Notes under the pieces: generated by a model
What the model was told of the DNA's origin: nothing
What the model saw: only the letters and a program-made list of their open reading frames with translations
Databases searched by the model: none
Made by a program: the position numbers and the translations under genes
Source: Vibrio sp. ED004
GTDB lineage: Bacteria > Pseudomonadota > Gammaproteobacteria > Enterobacterales > Vibrionaceae
NCBI RefSeq assembly: GCF_023206395.1
Contig: NZ_CP066149.1
Span: 434,001-498,000 of the forward strand
Direction of reading: 5' to 3'
Length of the DNA stretch: 64,000 nucleotides
Part shown: positions 1-10,972 of the stretch, one piece after another
How the letters are laid out: each line of letters starts with the position of its first letter
Numbering within the stretch: the first letter of the stretch is position 1

Positions 1-772
1 GCAGTGAACCAATATCTAAAGAGTAAATCACGCTGCTTTGAATAATTTCAGGCACTTGCCCTTCAACGATACGCCATGCAAGACCTTCAGCGATAGCAGT
101 TTTACCTACACCCGCTTCACCCACTAGTAGAGGGTTATTCTTACGACGACGACATAGGACTTGAATAGTACGTTCAAGCTCTTTGTCACGACCAATTAGA
201 GGGTCAATATTACCCTGCTTCGCAACTTCGTTAAGGTTGGTCGCAAAATTTTCTAAACGATCTTCAGAATTCGCTTCTTCAGCATTTTCTGCACCACCAA
301 ATGAATCTGATGATGAAGCACTATCGCCTTCGTTGCTGGCTTTAGTAATGCCGTGTGAGATGAAGTTAACGATGTCTAAGCGACTGATGTCGTTTTTCTT
401 AAGAAGATACGCCGCGTGAGACTCTTGCTCGCTAAAAATAGCCACAAGTACGTTTGCACCTGTTACTTCGCTGCGACCTGAAGATTGAACATGAAAAACA
501 GCGCGCTGAAGTACTCGTTGGAAGCTCAATGTTGGCTGAGTTTCACGAGTTTCGTCGCTTTCAGGGATAAGTGGGGTCGTTTGATCAATAAAAATATCGA
601 GCTCATTGCGAAGAGCATCGAGATCAGCCTGACAAGCTTGGAGCGCTTCCTTGGCCGCATCATTTTCTAATAATGCTAGTAGGAGGTGTTCGACAGTCAT
701 AAACTCATGTCGCTTGTCTCGCGCACGAGCAAATGCGCCATTTAAACTCGACTCTAATTCTTTATTTAGCAT
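1..772 (-). CDS. clpA: ATP-dependent Clp protease ATP-binding subunit ClpA (5' part, cut by the window edge)
   Basis: Reading the minus strand from the ATG at 772 gives the first ~257 residues of ClpA; the rest lies beyond base 1. The N-terminal double-repeat domain, which binds ClpS and substrates, fills the first ~140 residues. A Ser/Asp-rich linker follows, then the start of AAA+ module D1 with the Walker A motif GEAGVGKT (bases ~95-120). ClpA unfolds substrates and feeds them to ClpP in the cytosol. An AGGAGGT ribosome site precedes the start. The gene lies 39 bp after clpS, the usual clpS-clpA operon. Identification is firm from the N-domain and Walker A. Confidence 0.95.
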   Translation of the reverse strand, partial: MLNKELESSLNGAFARARDKRHEFMTVEHLLLALLENDAAKEALQACQADLDALRNELDIFIDQTTPLIPESDETRETQPTLSFQRVLQRAVFHVQSSGRSEVTGANVLVAIFSEQESHAAYLLKKNDISRLDIVNFISHGITKASNEGDSASSSDSFGGAENAEEANSEDRLENFATNLNEVAKQGNIDPLIGRDKELERTIQVLCRRRKNNPLLVGEAGVGKTAIAEGLAWRIVEGQVPEIIQSSVIYSLDIGSL

Positions 773-811
773 AAGTACCTCCTAAGGGAACAACAGTGTT
801 GTTCGAGCAAT

Positions 812-1132
812 TTATACTTGCTCCATTGTACATAGTAGCGGATGCTCATTTTCCTTTGAGTACATCGTGACCTGCGCTACCTTTGTTTCCGCTATTTCAG
901 CACTGTACGTGCCGCATATAGCTTTACCTTCATAATGAACCTTGAGCATCACTTCCGTTGCTTGTTCGATATCTAGTGAGAAAAACCGCTCGAGGATCTC
1001 GATGACAAAATCCATTGGCGTGTAATCATCGTTGTTCAATACAACGTTATACATAGCCGGTGGCTTTACTTTTGTTGCTTCTTTCTCCAGTAAATCTGAG
1101 CCTGGAGCTGCCCATTCGAAGTTTCTGCTCAT
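812..1132 (-). CDS. clpS: ClpS, adaptor for ClpAP (N-end rule)
   Basis: 106 residues, normal for the family. ClpS binds proteins with bulky hydrophobic N-terminal residues and hands them to the ClpA N-domain. The flexible N-terminal tail (~1-27) is followed by the core with motif [11 protein letters not shown]. Asn34, Asp35 and His66, which hold the substrate alpha-amino group in E. coli ClpS, fall at the same positions here. It is the first gene of clpS-clpA, transcribed away from cspD. Confidence 0.96.
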   Translation of the reverse strand: MSRNFEWAAPGSDLLEKEATKVKPPAMYNVVLNNDDYTPMDFVIEILERFFSLDIEQATEVMLKVHYEGKAICGTYSAEIAETKVAQVTMYSKENEHPLLCTMEQV

Positions 1133-1700
1133 ATCAGCTTTGCTAAGGTTATTTTTCGGAATTCGTGAGTGCTTACTTAACTCAAATCTACCACATTCAC
1201 GCTTTACGGTGTACTAAGAAACTGCACCAAGAAACAGTACCAAAAAATATTCCTCTATACTGAGCCTAATCCACCATTTCCATCGCTGCAAATAAAAGAT
1301 CTCTATTAACAGAATTAACATATGTGATTGATTAAAAAGACACCATTACTATTGACGCTGACCATAAGATCACCACTAAGTTACTATTTAGTTAATAGTT
1401 TGTGGTTAATCTCGAATGTGATTTGTTATTAAAATTGATCACTTTTATACCAATTTACTATTGACTGCGCTCAATCATTAGCTACATTGGTGCTAAAAGG
1501 TTTTTCTTAAGCAACCTTAACAATAAGCAAAAAAATGCAACAACAAGGAATTATTACGCAAGGTAGCGTTAATTTCCGTAAGCAATGTACGAGATTCAAG
1601 TTATCAGCTGAAATCCGTTAGCTGGTAAGAATGATATCAATCGCACTTACGACAATTGATATAACAACGTTAGTAACAAAATGCATGAGGGATGTATAGC
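1133..1700. other. Intergenic region between divergent clpS and cspD
   Basis: 568 bp without a convincing gene. It must hold the clpS promoter on the minus strand and the cspD promoter on the plus strand (see 1461-1488). A short imperfect direct repeat (agaaactgcacca / agaaacagtacca) lies near 1218-1243. The last ~200 bases before cspD are AT-rich and look like an untranslated leader with a small hairpin (CAGCT...AGCTG near 1607-1625). Confidence 0.5.
1461..1488 (+). promoter_or_regulatory. Candidate sigma-70 promoter for cspD
   Basis: TTGACT at 1461-1466 and TACATT at 1483-1488 are separated by 16 bp. This is the best -35/-10 pair upstream of cspD and would give a leader of about 200 nt. 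It rests on sequence match only. Confidence 0.45.
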
Positions 1701-1922
1701 ATGGCTACAGGTACAGTAAAATGGTTTAACAACGCCAAAGGGTTTGGCTTTATTTGTCCAGAAGGTGAAGACGGCGATATTTTTGCCCATTACTCCACAA
1801 TACAGATGGATGGTTATCGAACCTTAAAAGCGGGTCAGCAAGTCGACTATGAAGTAGAAAGTGGACCTAAAGGCTCCCATGCTAGTTCCGTTGTTCCTGT
1901 CGAAGGCAGCGCCGCTAAATAG
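1701..1922 (+). CDS. cspD: Cold-shock-domain protein CspD
   Basis: 73 residues forming one cold-shock domain. RNP1 is KGFGFI and RNP2 is DIFAHY, the aromatic surface that binds single-stranded nucleic acid. CspD is the stationary-phase paralogue that inhibits replication in E. coli, and its position beside clpS-clpA is conserved, which supports CspD over CspA. A start nine bases upstream is possible, but the ATG at 1701 gives the family N-terminus MATGTVKWF and has GAGGG about nine bases before it. The 5' leader is unusually long. Confidence 0.93.
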   Translation: MATGTVKWFNNAKGFGFICPEGEDGDIFAHYSTIQMDGYRTLKAGQQVDYEVESGPKGSHASSVVPVEGSAAK

Positions 1923-1987
1923 GCGATTGCCAAATCATGTAACCTCCATCAGTCTTAATTAACGACTGACAGATAAGCAGAATATTG

Positions 1988-2036
1988 AAACCGCTCATTT
2001 GATACCTTTAATACAGGATTAAATGAGCGGTTTTTC
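1988..2036 (+). terminator. Rho-independent terminator after cspD
   Basis: A 13-bp stem, AAACCGCTCATTT pairing with AAATGAGCGGTTT, is followed by a run of T. Confidence 0.85.
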
Positions 2037-2116
2037 GATCTGGGAGCTAAATAGTAGCTCACAGTACAATTCGTCCCAGGATCTTCGCCCTCAAGCTAGG
2101 TCTAGGAAAGCATTAT

Positions 2117-2157
2117 GAAAAAAAGACGCTTTAACGTTATCGTTAAAGCGTCTTTCG
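2117..2157 (-). terminator. Terminator downstream of icd
   Basis: A long perfect stem (AAGACGCTTTAACG with its complement, 4-base loop) is followed on the minus strand by seven T. A second hairpin (CGTTAGCAA...TTGCTAACG, about 2200-2232) lies closer to the icd stop but lacks a T-run. Confidence 0.8.
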
Positions 2158-2244
2158 TTTTGACTTAACCTATGACTTAACTGTCAGATTAAGCGACTCG
2201 TTAGCAACCCATATCCATGACTTGCTAACGGTTAGTCCTAATCA

Positions 2245-4791
<2,547 letters not shown>

Positions 4792-5520
4792 ATGTCTACT
4801 CGCTCTCGAGGCGCATCTAGCTCAGACAAACCAGCTCGTTCTGGTACAACATTAAAACAAAACGGTAATAGACCAAGCCGCGGCAGTGATAAAAATAACA
4901 CTGGCAATTCGCACAAGAAACCGCACTCAAGTAAACACCGATACAAAGGCAAGCCTACTAGCGCAAAACCCAAAGTATCACTTGAAGATCGCAAAGTAAT
5001 CTTATTCAACAAACCTTTCGATACCCTCAGTCAATTCACTGATGGTGAAGGCAGGAAAACACTCGCCGACTTTATTCCGGTTAAAGATGTTTATGCTGCC
5101 GGACGACTCGACCGTGACAGCGAAGGTTTAATGGTATTGACCAACGACGGCATCTTCCAAGCTAAGTTAACTCAACCAAACTCAAAGTCACCGAAGACTT
5201 ACTGGGTGCAGGTTGAAGGCGCACCTTCTGAGGAAGATTTAGATAAATTGAGAAAAGGCGTGGAGCTAAAAGACGGCATGACACTGCCAGCTCAGATTGA
5301 AGTGATATCTGAACCTGTTGTGTGGGAAAGAACCCCTCCAGTGCGTTTTAGAGCCGCGATACCAACAACATGGTTAGCCATTACTATCATAGAGGGGCGC
5401 AACCGTCAGGTAAGACGAATGACCGCAAATATCGGCTTCCCTACCCTGCGTCTTATTCGCTATTCAATGGGGAATATGAACGTGGGTCAGCTTCAGCCGG
5501 GTGAGTGGAAAGAAATTTAA
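4792..5520 (+). CDS. rluE: 23S rRNA pseudouridine synthase RluE-type
   Basis: 242 residues. The catalytic core begins near residue 68. Motif [19 protein letters not shown] contains the catalytic Asp of the RsuA/RluB/E/F family, and [10 protein letters not shown] is the second family signature. RluE modifies U2457 of 23S rRNA in E. coli. The first ~65 residues are a low-complexity Ser/Lys/Arg/Gly tail, longer than in E. coli RluE and probably an RNA-contacting extension. AAGG lies eight bases before the ATG. Confidence 0.9.
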   Translation: MSTRSRGASSSDKPARSGTTLKQNGNRPSRGSDKNNTGNSHKKPHSSKHRYKGKPTSAKPKVSLEDRKVILFNKPFDTLSQFTDGEGRKTLADFIPVKDVYAAGRLDRDSEGLMVLTNDGIFQAKLTQPNSKSPKTYWVQVEGAPSEEDLDKLRKGVELKDGMTLPAQIEVISEPVVWERTPPVRFRAAIPTTWLAITIIEGRNRQVRRMTANIGFPTLRLIRYSMGNMNVGQLQPGEWKEI

Positions 5521-5541
5521 GTAATAATTCGATAAGTAGAG

Positions 5542-5572
5542 AAATGGCCGCTATATAAGCGGCCATTTTTAT
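5542..5572 (+). terminator. Terminator after rluE
   Basis: Stem ATGGCCGCT / AGCGGCCAT with loop ATATA, followed by TTTTTAT. Confidence 0.85.
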
Positions 5573-5594
5573 ATGCGTTGATAAATTTCAGGCA

Positions 5595-5624
5595 CAAAAA
5601 AGCCAGTCCTAAGACTGGCTTTTA
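5595..5624 (-). terminator. Terminator after the porin gene
   Basis: Stem AAAAGCCAGTC / GACTGGCTTTT with a CTAA loop. A- and T-runs on both sides allow function in both directions; it serves the minus-strand porin. Confidence 0.8.
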
Positions 5625-5652
5625 CAGCGTTACTTAACTAAAAATTAAACTA

Positions 5653-6708
5653 TTAGAAGTAGTAGTAAGCAGCTGCGAATACGTATGTTTCTTCATCGCC
5701 ATTGCGTTCGCTATCTGGAAGATCTAACTCTTGTTTGATATCAATGCCCATGTCAATACGGTCGCTGTGCTTGTACGTTACAGCAACGTTCATGTAGCTG
5801 TAATCTTTATCAGCGATGAAATCTTGTTCTTTGGTGTTCGCACCGTAACCAGCAGCAACCGTTACTTGCTCAGAAGCATCGAACGCACCCGATAGGTAGT
5901 AACCAGTGTTTTTCTTGTTTAAGACGTCAGATTTATTTCTATCTTTCTCACCTTCATCCATCCAAGAGTTGAAACCTAAACGGAAATCATCATTAACATT
6001 GACATTACCTGAAACGGAAACTACAGAGTAATCAGCTTCGTCACGATCTTCGTAACCAGCATAGATATTGAAAATTTCGTGTTCAAAACCAACATAACCG
6101 TTCACACCTTTATCGTAAACTTTGTTACCTGCATCGTTTCTATCACGGCGGTCAGTAGTTTCAAAATATGAAATACCGTAAGCAACACCTGAAGTAGCAC
6201 CTTGGAATTTAACTACGTTAAAACCATCGCTTGCATCACCAGCAGAAGCACCAAATTCGTAAGTGTAATCACCAGCGCCATCTACTTTATCTAAAGCTGT
6301 ATCATTTTCCCAACCGTAAGATATTACACCGTAGCCTGTATCAAAACCCAACCAAGCTTTATCTACATCAGTATTTGCACCTGATTCAACTCCGCTTGTC
6401 GCCAATGTCTTACCACTTTCGTTAGTATCAGAAATGTAGTTCATCATTAGGTCAGTTTCAAAGTAACCAACCCAACGGTTATTTTTGTAGCTTATAGCTA
6501 GAGTTAGGCCTGTAGCCCAATCATCATAGATTGCGCCTGAGTAAGAATCGTAGTAACCACCGACACCCCAAGCACCAGATACTGAGAATTGGTCTTTATG
6601 CATATCTTCAAACTCAAACATTGGCTTAGAGTTTTGAGAACTTGTTTCAACTGCGAATGCAGAAGTTGATACCGCTGCGATAGCTAGCGCTAATAGAGTC
6701 TTTTTCAT
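5653..6708 (-). CDS. Outer-membrane porin (Gram-negative general porin type)
   Basis: 351 residues with a cleavable signal peptide (~1-19, MKKTLLALAIAAVSTSAFA). The rest is rich in alternating aromatic and polar residues, Gly, Asp and Asn, and ends in YYYF; a C-terminal Phe is the usual Bam recognition signal. This fits a 16-strand trimeric porin for passive uptake of small solutes. It resembles Vibrio porins in general, but I cannot assign it to OmpU, OmpT or another named type. A GGA site lies before the ATG. It is monocistronic. Confidence 0.82.
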   Translation of the reverse strand: MKKTLLALAIAAVSTSAFAVETSSQNSKPMFEFEDMHKDQFSVSGAWGVGGYYDSYSGAIYDDWATGLTLAISYKNNRWVGYFETDLMMNYISDTNESGKTLATSGVESGANTDVDKAWLGFDTGYGVISYGWENDTALDKVDGAGDYTYEFGASAGDASDGFNVVKFQGATSGVAYGISYFETTDRRDRNDAGNKVYDKGVNGYVGFEHEIFNIYAGYEDRDEADYSVVSVSGNVNVNDDFRLGFNSWMDEGEKDRNKSDVLNKKNTGYYLSGAFDASEQVTVAAGYGANTKEQDFIADKDYSYMNVAVTYKHSDRIDMGIDIKQELDLPDSERNGDEETYVFAAAYYYF

Positions 6709-7222
6709 AATAAATCCACTGCCTTTTCTAAGAATGGGAGATCCTTGCCCGGTTCCCTTTTATTTTTTATGACTGGTCATTACCACTCTTTGTTGGTTAA
6801 TCACCGTCACTAAATTTCGAGGTCTAGATTGCAAAAGATTATCCTGCGTGTCAAATAAACTAAAAACAAACCTAAAAAAAACACAAACCAATAAAAATCA
6901 AACACTTACATTTTTTTTCATTGTTTTACGAGCAAGTTATCCTTCGTTTTATCAGGAAATATAATAATCCAAAAAAACAACAAAACAGAATTAACAACCA
7001 CCAACAATCTACAAAACAACCAAAATTCAGAATTTAACACCTACAAGTCAGTCTTTTTTAATATTTATATTTCGGAAGATAAATAAAATCGTTAAGTTCC
7101 TGATGGTTCAGTTTTTTTTTGTGAACAAGATCTACCTTTGGTTCAAAAGCAAGCTATTTCACGGTAAATGTACCGACTAGTGATATGTGCTACTATCCTC
7201 GCTCCGTTACGTAGGTCACAGT
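6709..7222. other. AT-rich intergenic region between the divergent porin and dinG
   Basis: 514 bp with long A- and T-rich tracts (about 6850-7080) and no supported gene. Such regions commonly hold porin regulatory sites, but I could not pick out a defined operator. No CTGT-N8-ACAG LexA box is visible before dinG. Confidence 0.4.
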
Positions 7223-9298
7223 ATGCTAACTACTAAAATTCAAAATTCTATTCGCACCAGTTATCAAAACCTCCAAGATCAGTTGGACAACTTTGTACCT
7301 AGACGTGCTCAAAATTACCTTGTTGCAGAAATCGCGAAGACACTTTGTGGTCAATACCATAAAAGTAACCGCATGATTGTTGCTGAAGCAGGAACGGGGA
7401 TTGGTAAATCACTTGCTTATTTAATGGCGACGATTCCTGTTGCTGTACTCAACAATCGAAAAATCGTCATTTCAACGGCGACAGTTGCACTTCAAGAACA
7501 ACTCGTAAATAAAGATCTCCCTCTATATAGAAGACTAACTGATAGAGAGTTCTCTTTTATACTCGCCAAAGGTAGACAGCGTTATTGCTGTGCCGAGAAG
7601 TTAGCCGCTGCTTGTGGGGTTGATGGTGGTCAGATGGCTATGTTCGAATCCAAGCCAAAGCAAAAAGACATCGAACAATTACAGACCATGTACCGCAGCT
7701 TGACTCAAGGTAAGTGGGATGGCGACCGTGATTCATGGCCGAAACCAATCGACAACATGATTTGGCAAATGATTGTCAGTGATAAACACAGCTGTAATAA
7801 CAGTATGCCTACTCATAGAGACTGCCCTTTCCAAAAAGCACGCTCAGAGCTAGATAAAGCAGATGTGATTATTGCCAATCACAGCTTGGTGATGGCTGAC
7901 GCTGACTTAGGTGGCGGCGTGATACTGCCTGAGCCAGAAAACAGCATCTATATATTTGATGAGGCTCACCACCTACCACACGTAGCGAGAGATCACTCTT
8001 CTGCAGCGGCAAGCTTAAAAGGTGCCGCATCTTGGTTAGAGCGCTTGAATCAATCCATCACCAAGCTTTCAGGCTTGGCGGATGAAAAGCGAGTAGGTCG
8101 ATTCAGAAATGAATTGCAAGATTCTGTACAACAGCTAATTCCTACTCTGACTCAGCTAAGCAAGCAGTTTGACGCCACCCATTTTGAAGATGGATTGTAC
8201 CGTTTTGAACACGGTGACTTGCCAGAATGGTTAGAGAACGAATCTAAAGACCTCAAACAATTGAGTCAAAAAGCGAGTCAGGCTGTCGCTAAGATTGCAG
8301 ACCTTATTGCTGAGCGTGTTAAAGATGGAGAGCTTTCAGCGAAGTTAGCCGAGCCTGCGCTTGCTGAAATCGGCTTCTATATACAAAGAACGGAAAACCT
8401 AGCGCAAGTTTGGCGCTTAATGGCCGAACCTAAACGCGAAAAAGGCGCGCCTTTAGCTCGCTGGCTTGAACTCAATAAAGAAAGTGAAGGCGATTTCGTC
8501 GTGAATGTTTCTCCACTCGAAGTTGGTTGGCAGCTTGACCAACAGATTTGGAGCCGTTGTGTCGGCGCGGTACTTGTTTCTGCGACCATGAGAGCACTCA
8601 ACTCGTTCAGCTTTTTCTGTCACCAAGCGGGGATCAGTCAAAAAGAAGAAGATGGCGTGCAATTTCTGGCTTTAGCATCACCGTTTGATTATCAAAATCA
8701 AGCGGAGCTGATTGTTCCAGCCATGAAATACGAACCGCAAGCGCCTCAGTTTACCGAATATCTTATTGAAATTTTGCCTAAGGTAATAGAAGACAACAAA
8801 GCCAATCTCGTTCTATTCTCTTCTTACTGGCAAATGAATAAAGTTGCAGAAGCTTTGGCAACAGATTTCGTTAAAAAGTCATGGGCTTTGCAGGTTCAAG
8901 GTGATACTTCACGTACCGAAATCCTAAAAAAACATAAAAAGCTCATAGACCAAGGTAAAACAAGCGTTCTTTTTGGAACCGGCAGCTTTTCAGAAGGTCT
9001 TGATCTACCAGGAGAGCTTCTTGAAAACCTGGTTATTACCAAGATTCCTTTTGGCGTTCCTACTTCACCTGTAGAACAAGCACATTCAGAATATATTGAA
9101 TCTCGTGGCGGTAATCCTTTTATGCAGATTACTGTTCCAGAAGCGAGTAAAAAGCTTATTCAATCTGTCGGTCGACTACTGCGTAAAGAACGAGATTCTG
9201 GTAAAGTCACGATCCTTGATAGACGCATAGTCACGAAGCGATACGGGAAGTCCCTACTCGACTCACTACCGCCTTTTAAAAGAACAATAAAATACTAA
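7223..9298 (+). CDS. dinG: ATP-dependent DNA helicase DinG
   Basis: 691 residues from the ATG at 7223, chosen because MLTTKIQNSIRTSYQNLQ is the usual N-terminus; a start 36 bases upstream adds unrelated residues. It is an XPD-like superfamily 2 helicase that unwinds R-loops and forked DNA. Walker A is AEAGTGIGKS, the DEAH box is FDEAHH, and motif VI is QSVGRLLRK. Four cysteines for the 4Fe-4S cluster are visible, one in RQRYCCAEK and others in SCNNSMPTHRDCPF. In E. coli the gene is SOS-induced; no LexA box is seen here. Confidence 0.95.
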   Translation: MLTTKIQNSIRTSYQNLQDQLDNFVPRRAQNYLVAEIAKTLCGQYHKSNRMIVAEAGTGIGKSLAYLMATIPVAVLNNRKIVISTATVALQEQLVNKDLPLYRRLTDREFSFILAKGRQRYCCAEKLAAACGVDGGQMAMFESKPKQKDIEQLQTMYRSLTQGKWDGDRDSWPKPIDNMIWQMIVSDKHSCNNSMPTHRDCPFQKARSELDKADVIIANHSLVMADADLGGGVILPEPENSIYIFDEAHHLPHVARDHSSAAASLKGAASWLERLNQSITKLSGLADEKRVGRFRNELQDSVQQLIPTLTQLSKQFDATHFEDGLYRFEHGDLPEWLENESKDLKQLSQKASQAVAKIADLIAERVKDGELSAKLAEPALAEIGFYIQRTENLAQVWRLMAEPKREKGAPLARWLELNKESEGDFVVNVSPLEVGWQLDQQIWSRCVGAVLVSATMRALNSFSFFCHQAGISQKEEDGVQFLALASPFDYQNQAELIVPAMKYEPQAPQFTEYLIEILPKVIEDNKANLVLFSSYWQMNKVAEALATDFVKKSWALQVQGDTSRTEILKKHKKLIDQGKTSVLFGTGSFSEGLDLPGELLENLVITKIPFGVPTSPVEQAHSEYIESRGGNPFMQITVPEASKKLIQSVGRLLRKERDSGKVTILDRRIVTKRYGKSLLDSLPPFKRTIKY

Positions 9299-9425
9299 TT
9301 TTCCTACCCTAAAGGTAGTTATGGGCCAGTTATCGCTAGGCCCTGCATTCACAACCCAACATGATTAATCCATCGATTATTCGTGTGGCTGCATCAACAG
9401 CCAATAACGAGAACACTAGCTATTT

Positions 9426-10205
9426 ATGGAAATGATTGAGCCAACCATGTTGGTTATCCTCGCTCTGGTTGCATTTGCAGCGGGCTTTATTGATGCTGTC
9501 GCCGGTGGTGGTGGGATGTTAACCGTCCCAGCTTTGCTGTCGCTTGGCCTACCGCCACATATTGCACTAGGCACGAACAAGCTCGCTGCAACATTTGCCT
9601 CATCGACCGCGGCCTTTACTTACTATCGTAAAAAGCTATTTAAACCCGAATGTTGGATCAATGCATTCATTGCCACCTTGATAGGCGCGACTATTGGTAC
9701 TTTAACCGTTGATGCAATTAGCACTGAATGGTTAGAGAAAGTACTACCATTAGTTATTCTTGCTGCGGCGGTCTATACCATTTTTCACAAGACCCCGAAT
9801 GCCAATCACAACGTGTCACCGAAACCCTGCCCTGTGCTTAAGAAAAAGCAAAAGTACCAAGGTTTCATTCTTGGCTTTTACGATGGCGTAGCGGGCCCGG
9901 GAACTGGCGCATTTTGGACAGTAAGTTCGATGGCGCTTTACCGCCTAAATATCTTGCTTGCTTCAGGCCTGTCCAAAGCCATGAACTTTACCAGTAACTT
10001 CACTTCTTTAGTGACCTTTGCGATTCTAGGTCATATTGATTGGGTTCTTGGTTTAACCATGGGTGTTTGCTTAATGGCTGGAGCATTTGTAGGAGCACAC
10101 TCTGCAATTCGTTTTGGTGCGACGTTTATACGACCTGTGTTTGTGACTGTGGTTAGCGTGCTTGCGATAAAACTGGCTTATGAAGCGTGGTTTGTAAACT
10201 TGTAG
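9426..10205 (+). CDS. TSUP-family (TauE/SafE) membrane permease, YfcA-like
   Basis: 259 residues, strongly hydrophobic with about eight membrane segments. The two internal repeats of the sulfite exporter TauE/SafE family are visible, each with a Gly-rich motif: GFIDAVAGGGGMLTVPALL (~20-39) and GFYDGVAGPGTGAFW (~150-164). The family moves small anions such as sulfite or organosulfonates; the substrate here is unknown. It lies 22 bp before priC and may be co-transcribed. The start is uncertain (ATG at 9426 or 9432), with no strong ribosome site. Confidence 0.85.
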   Translation: MEMIEPTMLVILALVAFAAGFIDAVAGGGGMLTVPALLSLGLPPHIALGTNKLAATFASSTAAFTYYRKKLFKPECWINAFIATLIGATIGTLTVDAISTEWLEKVLPLVILAAAVYTIFHKTPNANHNVSPKPCPVLKKKQKYQGFILGFYDGVAGPGTGAFWTVSSMALYRLNILLASGLSKAMNFTSNFTSLVTFAILGHIDWVLGLTMGVCLMAGAFVGAHSAIRFGATFIRPVFVTVVSVLAIKLAYEAWFVNL

Positions 10206-10227
10206 CCACCAGTAAACGGGAAGAAAA

Positions 10228-10776
10228 ATGAATCAGTTTTCAAAGCTTAAAAGTGTTATCGATACCTTGATTGGCCATTGCTCTCAGGTCGATAAGTCTC
10301 GTGGCGCTTATCATCAAGCACTGTTTGATCGAGCTTTGTTTAAGTGCGGAGCCTCGACTCTTCTCCCTTATGCCCTTGAAACTCAGGCGACTTATAACAC
10401 CATAATTCGTGAACAGAGCACCAATCAGCTCATTTCATCACGAGCGAATTATCTGACTGAGAGGCTAACCAATCAGATTGCAGCGATTCAGCGAGAGTTA
10501 GCCAACCACGATTTGCGCCTAGACAGGAAAAGTAAATCAGGGAAAACCTTAAACGACTTGTACAACGAACTCGCACAACACCAAGATTGGCAGAAGCGGC
10601 TCGCCGATTTAGTTCAAACACGAAAATTAGCGTTTGATTCAGCGCCACGCCACCATAAGAAAAAAGCGGAAGAGGCTTGGCAACTCGCAAAAGAACGATT
10701 GGAACGCTGTGAGGACTCAATGAAGAACATTGAGAGATTGATTAACTTAGAGAACCCTAAGCGAAATGAGCACTGA
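10228..10776 (+). CDS. priC: Primosomal replication protein PriC
   Basis: 182 residues, matching the length and helical, Arg/Lys/Gln-rich character of PriC (replication protein N''). PriC loads DnaB at abandoned forks in the PriA-independent restart pathway. There are no enzymatic motifs; the call rests on overall similarity and on the conserved priC-rsmS (ybaM) pair. GGGAAGAAAA precedes the ATG. The 3' end overlaps rsmS by 11 bp, implying translational coupling. Confidence 0.88.
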   Translation: MNQFSKLKSVIDTLIGHCSQVDKSRGAYHQALFDRALFKCGASTLLPYALETQATYNTIIREQSTNQLISSRANYLTERLTNQIAAIQRELANHDLRLDRKSKSGKTLNDLYNELAQHQDWQKRLADLVQTRKLAFDSAPRHHKKKAEEAWQLAKERLERCEDSMKNIERLINLENPKRNEH

Positions 10777-10936
10777 TAACACACCATCACCACTGGATAA
10801 CGCACCTGAAGAAGTTAAGTTAGCTGTCGACCTTATCTATTTACTCGAAAGCAACGAGATCGACCCAAAGGTTGCGTTAGAAGCAATAAAGATTGTCCAG
10901 CAAGATTTACAAGCCAAACTAGCACCTAGCACCTAG
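10766..10936 (+). CDS. rsmS: RsmS/YbaM-family small regulatory protein (DUF2496)
   Basis: 56 residues. The body EEVKLAVDLIYLLESNEIDP then a helix VALEAIKIVQQDL is the YbaM/RsmS family pattern. RsmS influences the Rsm post-transcriptional system in plant-pathogenic enterics; the biochemical role is not settled. It starts inside priC (11-bp overlap). The last four codons and the stop are made from the CTAGCAC heptamer repeat at 10919-10953, so the natural C-terminus has been replaced or extended by repeat DNA. Confidence 0.85.
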   Translation: MSTDNTPSPLDNAPEEVKLAVDLIYLLESNEIDPKVALEAIKIVQQDLQAKLAPST

Positions 10937-10953
10937 CACCTAGCACCTAGCAC
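10919..10953 (+). repeat. Five perfect tandem copies of the heptamer CTAGCAC
   Basis: 35 bp, five identical units. It begins inside the last codons of rsmS and supplies its stop codon, ending 19 bp before roxA. Because the stop arises within the first 18 bases of the array, adding or losing units would not change RsmS. It would change the spacing to the roxA ribosome site. Confidence 0.95.
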
Positions 10954-10972
10954 AAAAATATACAGGATTCAC

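Noticed and set aside
1032..1217. Open frame overlapping the 5' end of clpS on the plus strand
   Set aside because: It is antisense to a conserved gene, with no ribosome site or family resemblance.
5653..6708. Naming the porin OmpU or OmpT
   Set aside because: Barrel and signal features are clear, but no sequence mark lets me separate the named Vibrio porins without an alignment.
7140..7222. LexA box for dinG
   Set aside because: No CTGT-N8-ACAG or close variant is present before the gene, although E. coli dinG has one.
10919..10953. CRISPR-like array
   Set aside because: Units are 7 bp, contiguous and without spacers; it is a simple tandem repeat.
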